From Bacillus paramycoides (lineage in GTDB: Bacteria; Bacillota; Bacilli; Bacillales; Bacillaceae_G), in the NCBI RefSeq assembly GCF_001884235.1, contig NZ_MAOI01000023.1, forward strand, positions 1-64,000: a stretch of 64,000 bases of DNA, written 5' to 3'. How positions within the stretch are numbered: the stretch's first letter is position 1; each line of letters starts with the position of its first letter. The translations under genes were made by a program, and so were the position numbers. This document shows positions 34,460 through 43,507 of the stretch, one piece after another. A model generated the notes under the pieces. It was given only the letters and a program-made list of their open reading frames with translations, searched no databases and was not told the origin of the DNA.

Positions 34460-34756
34460 TAAACATTCTACATGACCAATTGATAAAGTGTCAACACCCG
34501 GATTCTATTAACCAAAAAATATTTTAAATTTCCTAAATCCATATGTATATTTCTCAATAATCTGTCAATAATGGTAGTAACAAAATATTTTCTCCATTCC
34601 CCCTTGGAGATCCCTTTGAATCGGGCAGTTGCTTTTAGCTAGCTGCTCTTTTTTAATTTTTCATTACATTATGATGAAATGCTCATAAATCAATTCCAAA
34701 ACAAAAAAACTGAATTCCCTTTTCCACATAAAAAAGGAAACACAGTGTTTTGTACG
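34460..34756. other. Intergenic region with an orphan plus-strand terminator
   Basis: AT-rich, no supported gene. At 34623-34656 a hairpin, GGGCAGTTGCT with AGCTAGCTGCTC, is followed by TTTTTTAATTTTT on the plus strand, although no plus-strand gene ends here. It could end a small RNA or be a remnant of a deleted gene. Confidence 0.4.
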
Positions 34757-35116
34757 CTATTTATTTTCCAAAGAGGCTTTGTAAGCAATAATTTTATTTT
34801 CAAGCATCTTCTCTGTAATTACTAAGTTTTCCCTTTGCATTTGAATAGATTTCCTATGATTTTCTAAAAGTTGTAACCGAGCTTCAGTTGTATGCTCCCC
34901 TTCTACATATAATCTAGCATATTCTCTTATTTTCGCTATCGGCATTTGCGTTTGTTTTAACTTCATTACAAATTGCAACCACTTTATATGTGACTCTTCA
35001 TACAGTCGATTCCCATTGGCATCACGGTTTGCAATTAATATATTCTCCTTTTCATAATATCGTAATGTATGTGTGCTCACTCCTAATAATTTCGCTACCT
35101 CGCTAATTGTGTACAT
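34757..35116 (-). CDS. MerR-family transcriptional regulator
   Basis: 119 residues from ATG 35116 (RBS GTGGAGGAGAATAATT). MerR helix-turn-helix TISEVAKLLGVSTHTLRYYEKENIL, then a coiled-coil dimerisation helix (about 80-112). The short C-terminus without cysteines suggests an organic rather than metal effector. Divergent from an SDR gene whose promoter has the MerR-type 19-bp spacer and dyad, so that gene is the likely target. Confidence 0.92.
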   Translation of the reverse strand: MYTISEVAKLLGVSTHTLRYYEKENILIANRDANGNRLYEESHIKWLQFVMKLKQTQMPIAKIREYARLYVEGEHTTEARLQLLENHRKSIQMQRENLVITEKMLENKIIAYKASLENK

Positions 35117-35184
35117 AATTATTCTCCTCCACACGATATGTATCCTCATATATTTTACTACCTTATCTAAATTTCAAAAAACAT

Positions 35185-35215
35185 TTGACTTAGAGTGTAC
35201 TCTAACTAATACAAT
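35185..35215 (+). promoter_or_regulatory. MerR-type promoter (19-bp spacer with dyad) of the SDR gene
   Basis: -35 TTGACT (35185-35190) and -10 TACAAT (35210-35215) are 19 bp apart, the overlong spacing MerR proteins correct by twisting DNA. The spacer holds the dyad TTAGAGT-GT-ACTCTAA. Confidence 0.82.
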
Positions 35216-35256
35216 CTAAACATAAATAAGTCAATTTGAATTCAGGGGGAGTTTAT

Positions 35257-36027
35257 ATGAAATATACTGTTATTACTGGTGCTAGTTCAGGAATCGGCTA
35301 TGAATCAGCTTTAGCCTTTGCATCTCGCGGAAAAAACTTAATACTTGTAGCACGAAGACAAGCAGAATTAGAAGAATTAAAATTAAAAATTAACGAAATG
35401 AATCCGGAATTGGATGTTGTCATTCGAAGAACTGATTTATCCGTCACTGAAAATGTTTATAAACTTTATGAAAGTCTCCAAAGTTTTCAAATTGAAACGT
35501 GGATTAATAACGCAGGTTTTGGTAATTTCGCCTCAATTGCTGAACAAAATTTAAACAAAATCGAAACGATGTTGCATGTAAATATAGAAGCACTAACAAT
35601 ACTTTCTTCCCTTTTCGTTCGAGATTATTCAATGATCGAAGGAACACAGCTTATTAACGTTTCATCAGGCGGTGGATACACGATTGTTGCTAACGCTGTT
35701 ACGTACTGCGCTACGAAATTCTATGTAAGTGCATTTACAGAAGGACTGTCTCACGAACTTAAAGAACAAGGTGCAAAACTACAAGCAAAAGTTTTAGCTC
35801 CTGGTGCAACTGAAACAGAATTCGCGAAACGTTCATTTGATATTGATGAGTTCCAATACGATAATATTGTGCCGAAATTCCATACTGCAAAACAAATGGC
35901 ACAATTTATGCTCGACCTTTATGATAACGACAAAGTTGTAGGGCTTGTCGATGGTTCTACGTATAACTATGAACTTAGAGATCCACTTTATAATTTTGCC
36001 ATGAGACAAACGAATTCAAATTCCTAA
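35257..36027 (+). CDS. Short-chain dehydrogenase/reductase
   Basis: 256 residues from ATG 35257 (RBS GGGGGAG). Classical SDR: cofactor motif TGASSGIG, then NNAGFG, and the catalytic Ser in NVSSGGG with YCATK (Tyr and Lys). The RR near LVARRQAELEEL suggests NADP(H). Closest to the YqjQ/DltE-like group. Substrate unknown. Controlled by the adjacent MerR regulator, by inference from the promoter. Confidence 0.92.
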   Translation: MKYTVITGASSGIGYESALAFASRGKNLILVARRQAELEELKLKINEMNPELDVVIRRTDLSVTENVYKLYESLQSFQIETWINNAGFGNFASIAEQNLNKIETMLHVNIEALTILSSLFVRDYSMIEGTQLINVSSGGGYTIVANAVTYCATKFYVSAFTEGLSHELKEQGAKLQAKVLAPGATETEFAKRSFDIDEFQYDNIVPKFHTAKQMAQFMLDLYDNDKVVGLVDGSTYNYELRDPLYNFAMRQTNSNS

Positions 36028-36056
36028 TAACATCTCATTTCTTATTAAAATACAGA

Positions 36057-36094
36057 TGCCCACTATTATCTAAATAATAGTGGGCACTTTTTTT
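36057..36094 (+). terminator. Terminator of the SDR gene
   Basis: Perfect 13-bp stem TGCCCACTATTAT / ATAATAGTGGGCA followed by CTTTTTTTCT. Confidence 0.92.
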
Positions 36095-36105
36095 CTCTAA
36101 AAATT

Positions 36106-36561
36106 TCACCCAACATACCGAATCATCGCCACCTCATCACAGCAATCAAACTTTGGACAATGTCTACAATCAACCCACACTTTCTCTGGCAATGATTCTT
36201 TATTCACAAAATCAAACCCACACTTTTGAAAAAATTCTGTTTCATATGTTAAAGAAATTACTCTATTCACTTTTATTTTTGCTGCCTCATTCATTACATG
36301 ATTCACTAACATACGCCCAATCCCTTTCCCTGCATATATATGCGAAACTACTAACGATCGTACTTCTGCAAGATCCTCTCCTAATACGTGTAAACCAGCG
36401 ACTCCAATAATGCTCTCTTCTTCTTTCACAACATACAAACATTGTAAATATTGATAAAGAGACAAGAGAGAACGTGGTAAAACAACTCCCTCTTTCGCAT
36501 ACACTTCAATTAAGTTATAAACCTCTTTCACATCACTTGTAACAGCATTACAAATTTCCAT
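36106..36561 (-). CDS. GNAT N-acetyltransferase (ArgA-like)
   Basis: 151 residues from ATG 36561 (RBS AAGGGG). Acetyl-CoA loop VSHIYAGKGIGRMLVNHV (Q/RxxGxG/A variant) and the segment EVRSLVV. The end KVWVDCRHCPKFDCCDEVAM is cysteine-rich, as in ArgA-like N-acetyltransferases annotated as amino-acid N-acetyltransferase. It may acetylate glutamate or another amino acid; the substrate is not proven. Confidence 0.83.
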   Translation of the reverse strand: MEICNAVTSDVKEVYNLIEVYAKEGVVLPRSLLSLYQYLQCLYVVKEEESIIGVAGLHVLGEDLAEVRSLVVSHIYAGKGIGRMLVNHVMNEAAKIKVNRVISLTYETEFFQKCGFDFVNKESLPEKVWVDCRHCPKFDCCDEVAMIRYVG

Positions 36562-36683
36562 ATTATATCCCCTTAACCAGCACATTAATATTTATAAAAA
36601 TAAATGAATATTAATTCGTAATTTTATATAATAATACATTCCTCTTTTCTCTCCGTCAATCACTTTTCTGAATTTTACACAAA

Positions 36684-36716
36684 CAAAAAACCAAGCAATC
36701 TAATCCATGCTTGGTT
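36684..36716 (-). terminator. Terminator overlapping the lrp stop
   Basis: Stem AACCAAGCA / TGCTTGGTT with TTTTTTG after it on the minus strand; the TAG stop lies in the loop. Confidence 0.82.
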
Positions 36717-37194
36717 CCTCATTTCGTATCGGCAATACCGTAGAATATTTAATTTCACGAAGTGCTAAACTCGTTTGTATACGCGTGATGCCTAATTTAT
36801 TTAACTTCCTAATAAACTGCTCTAGTTCTTTTCGATCACGATTCGCCACTTTTAATAAATAATCATATTCCCCTGTTAAGCAGTGACATTCTAACACTTC
36901 AGGCATAGATTCTAATTCTCGCTCTAGCACCTCAAGCTTTTCAGACTGATGAATATTCGTGCTCATAAAAATGAAGCATAATAAATCAAATCCAAGCTTT
37001 TCTTGATTTAAAATCGCCACTTGTTTATCAATGAAACCTTCCCCATCTAACCTTTTTATTCTTGCATGCATAGCAGCCGGCGATAAATTAACGCGGCGTG
37101 CTAGCCCTGCATTACTTACTTGTGACTCCTTTTGTAATATATCTAAAATTTGTATATCCAAATCATCTAGCACCTTAATAACAGATGACTCCAT
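36700..37194 (-). CDS. Lrp/AsnC-family regulator
   Basis: 164 residues from ATG 37194 (RBS GGGGGAG). N-terminal HTH DIQILDILQKESQVSNAGLARRVNLSPAAMHARIKRL in order at about 11-50, then the RAM ligand-binding domain (about 70-150). Divergent from an EamA exporter at 37400, a common pairing in which Lrp proteins control amino-acid efflux in response to an amino acid. Confidence 0.93.
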   Translation of the reverse strand: MESSVIKVLDDLDIQILDILQKESQVSNAGLARRVNLSPAAMHARIKRLDGEGFIDKQVAILNQEKLGFDLLCFIFMSTNIHQSEKLEVLERELESMPEVLECHCLTGEYDYLLKVANRDRKELEQFIRKLNKLGITRIQTSLALREIKYSTVLPIRNEEPSMD

Positions 37195-37399
37195 CAAAAC
37201 TCCCCCTTTTTTCTTACCGACGATTATTCGAAGAAACATCTCATAATTTATATAAAACTGAATGTTTTTCTATAAATGATATATATAACAAAACATTTTA
37301 CCGAGTTTTCACCATTATACAAAAGAATATATTAGACAATAAAGAAAAATGCTAAAATTATTTACAGTTCATTCTTATTTCAACAAAGGGGTTTTTAGC

Positions 37400-38311
37400 A
37401 TGCCTTACTTTTACGTCTTTTTATTATTATTAACGAGCTTATTATGGGGAGGTAATTTCGTCGTTGGGAAATCACTCGTCGATCATGCGTCTCCGATGAC
37501 ACTGACAAGTTTAAGATGGCTGATTGCGATTGTTTGTTTATTACCAATGGTATGGTTTAAAGAGAAGAAAATCATTCCACCACGCTCTGCAATACTTCCG
37601 TTAATACTTATGGGAATATCAGGAGTCGCTCTTTTTAACATTTTTCAATTTTTAGCATTAGAAAAAACATCCGCAACGAATGTCGGGCTTATTTCTACAT
37701 TGAACGCTATTTCAATTGCACTATTTTCATCTTTATTTTTAAAAGAAAAAGTAAATACGCTTCAAATTCTTTCTATGATTCTTTCATTTTTCGGCGTCAT
37801 CCTCGTTCTTTTGAAAGGAAATTTCGCTCTTTTATTTTCACTACATTTTAATAGCGGCGATTTATGGATGATTGCGGCTGTTTGTATTTGGGGCATTTAT
37901 TCTGTTTGCAGTAAATGGGCGACAAAAACAACTACACCGCTCATGGCAACTTTATATTCTGGTATTTTTGGCGTTATTTTATTACTCCCATTTAACATAG
38001 GCAACTTCACTGTTTCCAATATCAATTCTTCTTTCATTACATCACTTTTATATACAGGATTGATTTCAACAGTCCTTTGTATGGTGTTTTGGAACATTGG
38101 TGTACAGAAATTAGGAGCTACTACATCGGGGATTTTTCTAAATTTCAATCCAATTTTCACAGCTATTTTAGCATTTATTTTCCTCGGAGAAGAGTTAACA
38201 TGGATTCAAATTTTCGGAACAATTATCGTCGTGACAGGATGTTATTTATTTTCTCATTTTAAAACTGTTTCTCCTCAAACGACTAGAACTTTAGTACGAA
38301 AACATTCTTAA
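37400..38311 (+). CDS. EamA-family (DMT) exporter
   Basis: 303 residues from ATG 37400 (RBS AAAGGGG). Ten helices in two EamA repeats; SLLWGGNFVVGKSLVDHASPMTLTSLRW in pieces at the N-terminus is typical of YdcZ/RhaT-like metabolite exporters. Divergent from lrp, so amino-acid or related metabolite efflux is inferred. Confidence 0.88.
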   Translation: MPYFYVFLLLLTSLLWGGNFVVGKSLVDHASPMTLTSLRWLIAIVCLLPMVWFKEKKIIPPRSAILPLILMGISGVALFNIFQFLALEKTSATNVGLISTLNAISIALFSSLFLKEKVNTLQILSMILSFFGVILVLLKGNFALLFSLHFNSGDLWMIAAVCIWGIYSVCSKWATKTTTPLMATLYSGIFGVILLLPFNIGNFTVSNINSSFITSLLYTGLISTVLCMVFWNIGVQKLGATTSGIFLNFNPIFTAILAFIFLGEELTWIQIFGTIIVVTGCYLFSHFKTVSPQTTRTLVRKHS

Positions 38312-38312
38312 T

Positions 38313-38348
38313 AAAAAAGCATCGCCACCAGAGTGGCGATGTTTTTTA
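38313..38348. terminator. Bidirectional terminator after the EamA gene
   Basis: Nine-bp stem CATCGCCAC / GTGGCGATG (38320-38328 with 38333-38341) with A and T runs on the two sides; it also overlaps the end of the convergent 160-aa gene. Confidence 0.9.
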
Positions 38349-38828
38349 TTTACCTTTCATTTCTTTCACATACTGTTTTTCTTCTTCTGGCGATAAACGT
38401 TCTGTTGCCTTTCCGGTATCACCACCTTGAATTTCCCACAAAAAGTTATGCTCCTCAACCGTTTGTGAAAAGTCCCCTTTCTCCCAACGCTCCAAAGTAG
38501 AAAGTAGCTTTGATTTATATTTAAAATTTCTACTGCTTTCTACTGCGTTCTTCGCACTACTAATTTCCTTATTTGTCATTTCGATAAATCCCCATTTCTC
38601 AGAGGATTTCACTTTTTGATGTACCATCCTATGCATTGTAGAAATAATTTCATCTTCACTAACTTGTGGCTTCTCTTCCTTTACTTTCTTCTCCTGTTGA
38701 TCCATTACTTTTTGTACTTTAAGGCTCTTCTCCTCTTCCTCTATATAATTAAGAAATTTAGTAACACCGAATAAAGCCCCCATCACAATTACAATCATTG
38801 TAATTGTCCCTATTATCCATTTTTTCAT
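38346..38828 (-). CDS. 160-aa membrane-anchored protein (DUF6241-like)
   Basis: N-terminal membrane anchor (about 4-24), then a highly charged coiled-coil segment (EEEEKSLKVQKVMDQQEKKV) and a globular domain beginning SEDEIISTMHRMVHQKVKSSEKWGF. The last part resembles the DUF6241 proteins of bacilli, from memory. Extracytoplasmic location inferred. Function unknown. Confidence 0.7.
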   Translation of the reverse strand: MKKWIIGTITMIVIVMGALFGVTKFLNYIEEEEKSLKVQKVMDQQEKKVKEEKPQVSEDEIISTMHRMVHQKVKSSEKWGFIEMTNKEISSAKNAVESSRNFKYKSKLLSTLERWEKGDFSQTVEEHNFLWEIQGGDTGKATERLSPEEEKQYVKEMKGK

Positions 38829-38862
38829 ATTATGTACTCCCCATTCCCCCTAATAATTACAT

Positions 38863-38904
38863 AAACAAATGGAATCGCCTGCACATAGTCGATTCCATTT
38901 GTTT
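38863..38904 (-). terminator. Terminator of the SnoaL-like gene
   Basis: Perfect 15-bp stem AAACAAATGGAATCG / CGATTCCATTTGTTT (38863-38877 with 38890-38904), 13 bp past the stop. Confidence 0.75.
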
Positions 38905-38916
38905 CCTTATTTCATT

Positions 38917-39318
38917 TTAAGCCTTCATCGCTTCTCGTACAATATAACTATCCACATACTGCTTAAACTTCACGATTTTTCCGTTCTCAAGTTTCCATAC
39001 GTGAACAAAGTCTGCTTCAAAGTATTTTCCCGTCTCTTTATAAACTCCTGAGTAAACACCTTCAGCAATAATCACATCTTTTCCGTTTACTTCATGGTAC
39101 GTATTTACATTAGCCTTATAATCATTCCATTCTGATCCTAAACGACTAAATACATTTTTCATTACTGCTTCTACACCAATATACGTTCCGCCGTACGGAA
39201 AACCCGCTGCCTCTGTCCATTCTATTTTTCTAGAAAGGGCTTCCGCTAAATGTTTTGCATTTGAAGAAGATGGTCCTTCATATGTGCTTCGAATCATTTC
39301 TAAATTTGACTTAGTCAT
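38917..39318 (-). CDS. SnoaL/NTF2-like protein (ketosteroid-isomerase fold)
   Basis: 133 residues, NTF2-like alpha+beta fold, with the typical ending FEADFVHVWKLENGKIVKFKQYVDSY. RBS TGGAGG before ATG 39318. No signal peptide. Enzyme activity unknown. Two dyads with GTAAC/GTTAC cores lie directly upstream, so it is probably under an HxlR- or MarR-type repressor located elsewhere. Confidence 0.87.
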   Translation of the reverse strand: MTKSNLEMIRSTYEGPSSSNAKHLAEALSRKIEWTEAAGFPYGGTYIGVEAVMKNVFSRLGSEWNDYKANVNTYHEVNGKDVIIAEGVYSGVYKETGKYFEADFVHVWKLENGKIVKFKQYVDSYIVREAMKA

Positions 39319-39356
39319 GCTATTTCCTCCACATTTTTTATTTTTCAGCTTCAGTT

Positions 39357-39445
39357 GTAACTGATTAAGTTACATTTATAACAAAAAATATTAGCTGTTC
39401 CGTAACTATGCGACTATATGTAACTATTATAGTTACATCTAGTCG
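39357..39445. promoter_or_regulatory. Pair of dyads upstream of the SnoaL gene
   Basis: CGACTATATGTAACTAT (39411-39427) and its near-perfect complement (39429-39445, one mismatch) form a 17-bp-arm palindrome around a single T. A second dyad, GTAACT..AGTTAC, lies at 39357-39373, and a half site ccgtaactat between them. Confidence 0.7.
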
Positions 39446-39471
39446 TCAAGTCAACACTTAAAAAATGAAAT

Positions 39472-39876
39472 TTACTTCGTTTTCATTACTTTCTCTTTTA
39501 AGAAACGATCTACATATCCTTCTGCTTTTACAATAAATAAATACGCACCCATTGACAATAATGCAAGATCTAATTCATATCCCGGATTCTTTCCATCTCC
39601 TAATAATCCTGCTGCTCCATTTACCTTTACGATAGCTCCAGCTAAAATAAGAGCAAATAACAATCCTACATATCTCACACCTAAACCGATAATTAATAAT
39701 ATACCACCAACTAATTCAACTGTTGCTACACCGTATGCAAGACCACCTGGTAAGCCGATGCTTGTAAACCATCCTGCTACGTTATCGATACCTGATTGAA
39801 ACTTTGCTAAACCGTGTGCAAAAAAAGTAACTCCTAACACGATACGAATAATTAAATTACCAATATATTGATTCAT
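39472..39876 (-). CDS. DoxX-family membrane protein
   Basis: 134 residues, four helices. N-terminal IRIVLGVTFFAHGLAKFQSGIDN and central ATVELVGGILLIIGLGVRY are typical of DoxX (YfiD/CatD-like) proteins, linked to thiol-redox and thiosulfate stress responses in other bacteria. RBS AAAGGAGAGTTCAG. It is 153 bp upstream of the SnoaL gene; the operator region separates them, so they may be independent units. Confidence 0.88.
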   Translation of the reverse strand: MNQYIGNLIIRIVLGVTFFAHGLAKFQSGIDNVAGWFTSIGLPGGLAYGVATVELVGGILLIIGLGVRYVGLLFALILAGAIVKVNGAAGLLGDGKNPGYELDLALLSMGAYLFIVKAEGYVDRFLKEKVMKTK

Positions 39877-39977
39877 TCTGAACTCTCCTTTTTGTTTTGT
39901 TATGGTGAACTTTTATTCACAAGACAAAACAATACGGTATTTCCTTTCATTCGTCAAACACTTTTTTGAAAGAAAAC

Positions 39978-40013
39978 AAAAAACATTATCTATTTTACGG
40001 ATAATGTTTTTTT
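39978..40013 (-). terminator. Terminator of the murQ-murP-mupG transcript
   Basis: Thirteen-bp stem AAAAAACATTATC / GATAATGTTTTTT with further T on both sides, about 35 bp past the mupG stop. Confidence 0.85.
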
Positions 40014-40045
40014 TCAAAGTAGTGCTAATTCAAGCTTTCGCTCTA

Positions 40046-41104
40046 TTACTTAGAAAAAAGTTGAAAATTTTTCCCAGCACCTATATAAGACAATAGCGAT
40101 ACATCTTCTTCAATCACCATTCCAACAACATTCACTTTCTTATCTGCAGGTAAATCATTTATAACAATTTGCATTTCACCCGCATATCTACCGTACAATT
40201 CATTATCAATTGTAATACTGCCTCTTTTTCTTAAAATTGTATTCACCGGTTGTAATACAACATTATTTTCTTCTCGCGATTCTACAGAGCGAATTACATC
40301 GCGCGCTGGATCAAGCCGGTTCGTATGCACTCGTTCTATAAGCTGTACCGCGTCGCTATCATTTATAAATGATTGATACCGCACCGGGATAATTCCACCA
40401 CTCGCACTCGCGATTTCTTGTACACTTTCTAGGCTCCCGCTTATATCTCCAATTAACACTTTATCAACATCGCACTCTTGAACAAGCTCTAAATACGCTT
40501 CAAGTGGGCGCATATGTCGATGTTTTTCTACAGTAGGTAAGCCCTCGTATAAAGGACCTCGTTTTTCACCATCTCCTGGAATAAATGCCATCGTTTTTAT
40601 TCCGCACTCATGTAAATATTTATTTTGTTTTTGCAAAAATGATTTTGCTAATCCTGTTTCTGGACGCGGATAAAAATTATGCCACGCTTCTACACGATCT
40701 ACTCGTATATTTTCTGCCATTAACTCTTTCCAAAATGATTCCGTAATCGTACTCGCGTTTAAAGCTACTTTCATCTTATGAGATACACGTGCTATTTCTT
40801 TTGGCGCAATGCCGTAATCCATTCGTAATCCAGTAATGCCCCACCCCACTAACTCTTCCACATTTTCATACGCTATTCCTAAATGATGTAAAGATTTCGG
40901 AGAGACATCGACCATTAATTCCATTTCATACTTCAGCGCTTGTTTCCCAAGTATTTGTATTAACTCTTTATACGTATTTGGATCGTCTTCTGGAATGTGA
41001 AGAGATGTAAAAATAGATGAAAATCCGTTTTTCTGTGCTATTTCCAACCATTCTTCTTGTTTCTCTACTCGCTCTTTTGAAAGATAAATTGAAACTCCTA
41101 TCAT
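40046..41104 (-). CDS. mupG: MupG-like 6-phospho-N-acetylmuramidase (DUF871)
   Basis: 352 residues. An N-terminal TIM-barrel-like domain (MIGVSIYLSKERVEKQEEW, then SIFTSLHIPEDDP, GLRMDYG, WHNFYPRPETGLA) and a small C-terminal domain (from about 290, RKRGSITIDNELYGRYAGEM). This is the DUF871 family, which includes MupG of Staphylococcus aureus, cleaving MurNAc-6P-GlcNAc disaccharides in the cytosol. Located after murQ and murP, which supports cell-wall sugar recycling. Last gene of the operon. Confidence 0.88.
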   Translation of the reverse strand: MIGVSIYLSKERVEKQEEWLEIAQKNGFSSIFTSLHIPEDDPNTYKELIQILGKQALKYEMELMVDVSPKSLHHLGIAYENVEELVGWGITGLRMDYGIAPKEIARVSHKMKVALNASTITESFWKELMAENIRVDRVEAWHNFYPRPETGLAKSFLQKQNKYLHECGIKTMAFIPGDGEKRGPLYEGLPTVEKHRHMRPLEAYLELVQECDVDKVLIGDISGSLESVQEIASASGGIIPVRYQSFINDSDAVQLIERVHTNRLDPARDVIRSVESREENNVVLQPVNTILRKRGSITIDNELYGRYAGEMQIVINDLPADKKVNVVGMVIEEDVSLLSYIGAGKNFQLFSK

Positions 41105-41152
41105 ATGAATCTCCCTTTCTATTATTAAAAAAAGAGAAAGGAATCCCTTTCT

Positions 41153-42517
41153 CTATATGTTTTCTGCCATTTCTTCTTTAAATCCGAAGAAGTACGTAAA
41201 GATAAATCCGAAAGTATATGCAATTACTAACCCTAAGAAATATAGTAAATATTTATTATCAGCAATTAACGGGATTAAAGATAATCCTGATACGCCAATT
41301 CCGAGTGAAGCCGTTTTCATAACTGCTTGGAATGCACCACCGACAGCCGCTCCTAAACAAGCAGTAAGGAACGGTTTCCCAAGTGGCAATGTAACCCCGT
41401 ATAATAACGGTTCACCAATTCCTAAAAATCCAACTGGTAATCCACCTTTAATCACATTACGAAGTCGTTTATTTTTTGTTTTTACAAAAATCGCAATTGC
41501 TGCACCTACTTGCCCAGCGCCAGCCATTGCTAAAACTGGTAATAAAGGCGTTACGTGCGTTTGATTAATAAATTCCATATGAATCGGTGTTAAACCATGA
41601 TGTAACCCGACCATAACGAGAGGTAAAAATGTTCCAGCAAGCACAGCTCCGGCAAATGCTCCGCCAACATTTAAAATTGCATTAATACCGCTCGTAATAC
41701 CATCAGATAAGAATCCGGCTACTGGCTGAATCGCTAACATCGTTACTATACTTACAGCTAATACGGTAATAAGTGGTGTTACGATAATATCCACTGCATT
41801 TGGCACTGCTTTTCGTACTCGTCTCTCAACTACAACCATAAGCCACGCTGCAAAAATAACTGCAAACAAACCGCCCCGTCCAGGTACCATTGCTTCACCA
41901 AATAATTTCACATTTGCCATCGCCGGATTGAAAATTAAAATACCAGCAATCGCACCAAGAACCGGTGTTCCGCCAAATTCTTTCGCTGTATTCCAACCGA
42001 CTAAAATTCCTAAGAATGTAAAGATACCCCCGCCAATTAAAAGTAACATTTGTAGCCATGTTGCATTCGGATCAGCACCTGCGTTTTTCGCAAAATTAGC
42101 AACTCCGTTTATAATTCCTGATGCAACAAGACCGGGAATTAACGGAATGAAAATACTTCCTATTTTTCTTAAAAAGTTTTTCACTGGCGTATTGTTTTTC
42201 TTCTTAATCTCTGACTTTATCTCTTGACCGATATCCTCAAGGTGATGATCTGCAACCTCACCAATTCGTAATCCTGTTAAAACTTCCATTTCAGCTGCTA
42301 CTTTATTTACCGTTCCTGGACCAACGACAACTTGAAGTGTTTCATCTTCAATGACACCCATAACGCCTTCAACTTTTTTCAGAAGGTCCATGTTCACTTT
42401 ACTTTCATCATGAAGCGTTAATCGTAACCTCGTCATACAATGAGCAATGCCACGAATATTTTTCACTCCGCCAAGTTGCTCCGTAATCTCACTTGCCATT
42501 CTCACTTCTTTCTTCAT
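41153..42517 (-). CDS. murP: MurNAc-type PTS transporter EIIBC
   Basis: 454 residues. The N-terminal EIIB domain has the phospho-Cys in GIAHCMTRLRL, a linker follows (about 85-115), then the EIIC membrane domain with about ten helices and the signature GFLGIGEPLLYGVTLPLGKPF. No EIIA is fused, so it depends on EIIA from another system, as MurP does. Takes up and phosphorylates MurNAc or MurNAc-GlcNAc. Between murQ and mupG. Confidence 0.9.
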   Translation of the reverse strand: MKKEVRMASEITEQLGGVKNIRGIAHCMTRLRLTLHDESKVNMDLLKKVEGVMGVIEDETLQVVVGPGTVNKVAAEMEVLTGLRIGEVADHHLEDIGQEIKSEIKKKNNTPVKNFLRKIGSIFIPLIPGLVASGIINGVANFAKNAGADPNATWLQMLLLIGGGIFTFLGILVGWNTAKEFGGTPVLGAIAGILIFNPAMANVKLFGEAMVPGRGGLFAVIFAAWLMVVVERRVRKAVPNAVDIIVTPLITVLAVSIVTMLAIQPVAGFLSDGITSGINAILNVGGAFAGAVLAGTFLPLVMVGLHHGLTPIHMEFINQTHVTPLLPVLAMAGAGQVGAAIAIFVKTKNKRLRNVIKGGLPVGFLGIGEPLLYGVTLPLGKPFLTACLGAAVGGAFQAVMKTASLGIGVSGLSLIPLIADNKYLLYFLGLVIAYTFGFIFTYFFGFKEEMAENI

Positions 42518-42540
42518 AACAGAATCCCCCTCCCCAGAGT

Positions 42541-43425
42541 TTATAGTGCCTTCTTCACAAATCCTTTCGCCTCTTTTAATTTTTCTAGCGCTTCCCCATA
42601 TTCACACTGTAGTAATATCATAACGATTGCGGCTTTCACATTTCGATCTGCTTTTTCGTAATACTCTGTAGCTACTTCATAACTAGCGCCTGTTGCTTCA
42701 ACAATAATTCGTTTTGAGCGTTCTACTAATTTTTCATTTGTAGATTGAACATCTACCATTAAGTTTTTATATACTTTTCCTACCCCAATCATAGACGCTG
42801 TTGAAATCATATTGAGCACTAATTTTTGCGCTGTACCAGCCTTCAAACGTGTTGAGCCTGTTAATATTTCTGCACCTGTTTCCACTTCCACATTTAGTTT
42901 TGCATATTTACTTATCACGGCATTTTTATTACAAGAAATACTCGCTGTGCTCGCTCCTACACTATTTGCGTATTTCAATCCGCCAATTACATAAGGCGTT
43001 CTACCACTTGCTGCAATTCCAATCACCGTATCTTTCTCGTTTAATCCAATACTTTTTAAATCTTCTTCTGCCAACTCTTCACGATCTTCAGCACCTTCCA
43101 CCGCCTTAGTAAACGCTTTCAATCCACCTGCTATAAATCCTTGCACCATTTTATCATCTGTTCCAAATGTCGGTGGACATTCCACTGCGTCTAAAATGCC
43201 TAAACGGCCACTCGTACCAGCCCCAATATAAATTAATCGTCCATCTTCTTCAAAAGACTTAATAACAATCTGTACAACCTTTTCAATTTCTTCTATTTCA
43301 TTTTCAACTGCTAACGCAACAGTTCGATCTTCTTGATTCATACTTTGTAAAACTTCTTTTATGCTCATCTCATCTAAATTCATCGTCTTCTCATTGCGAT
43401 GTTCTGTAGATAAATTTTCTAACAT
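42541..43425 (-). CDS. murQ: N-acetylmuramic acid 6-phosphate etherase
   Basis: 294 residues. SIS-type fold; signatures LSTEHRNEKTMNLDEMS, IYIGAGTSGRLGILDAVECPPTFG and the C-terminal STNEKLVERSKRI. It cleaves the lactyl ether of MurNAc-6P to give GlcNAc-6P and D-lactate in the cytosol. First gene of a murQ-murP-mupG unit with its own promoter region after a terminator that separates it from murR. Confidence 0.96.
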   Translation of the reverse strand: MLENLSTEHRNEKTMNLDEMSIKEVLQSMNQEDRTVALAVENEIEEIEKVVQIVIKSFEEDGRLIYIGAGTSGRLGILDAVECPPTFGTDDKMVQGFIAGGLKAFTKAVEGAEDREELAEEDLKSIGLNEKDTVIGIAASGRTPYVIGGLKYANSVGASTASISCNKNAVISKYAKLNVEVETGAEILTGSTRLKAGTAQKLVLNMISTASMIGVGKVYKNLMVDVQSTNEKLVERSKRIIVEATGASYEVATEYYEKADRNVKAAIVMILLQCEYGEALEKLKEAKGFVKKAL

Positions 43426-43507
43426 GCTGTCACCTTCTTTGAAATTTTATTTCACACTTTTATTATAACTTCAAGAAATTAAAAATCAACAACTCTTTCT
43501 TATTTTA

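Noticed and set aside
34264-34460. ykkC (guanidine) riboswitch in front of the YkkC/D-like SMR pair
   Set aside because: None of the ykkC conserved motifs are present; only TetR-type palindromes are seen.
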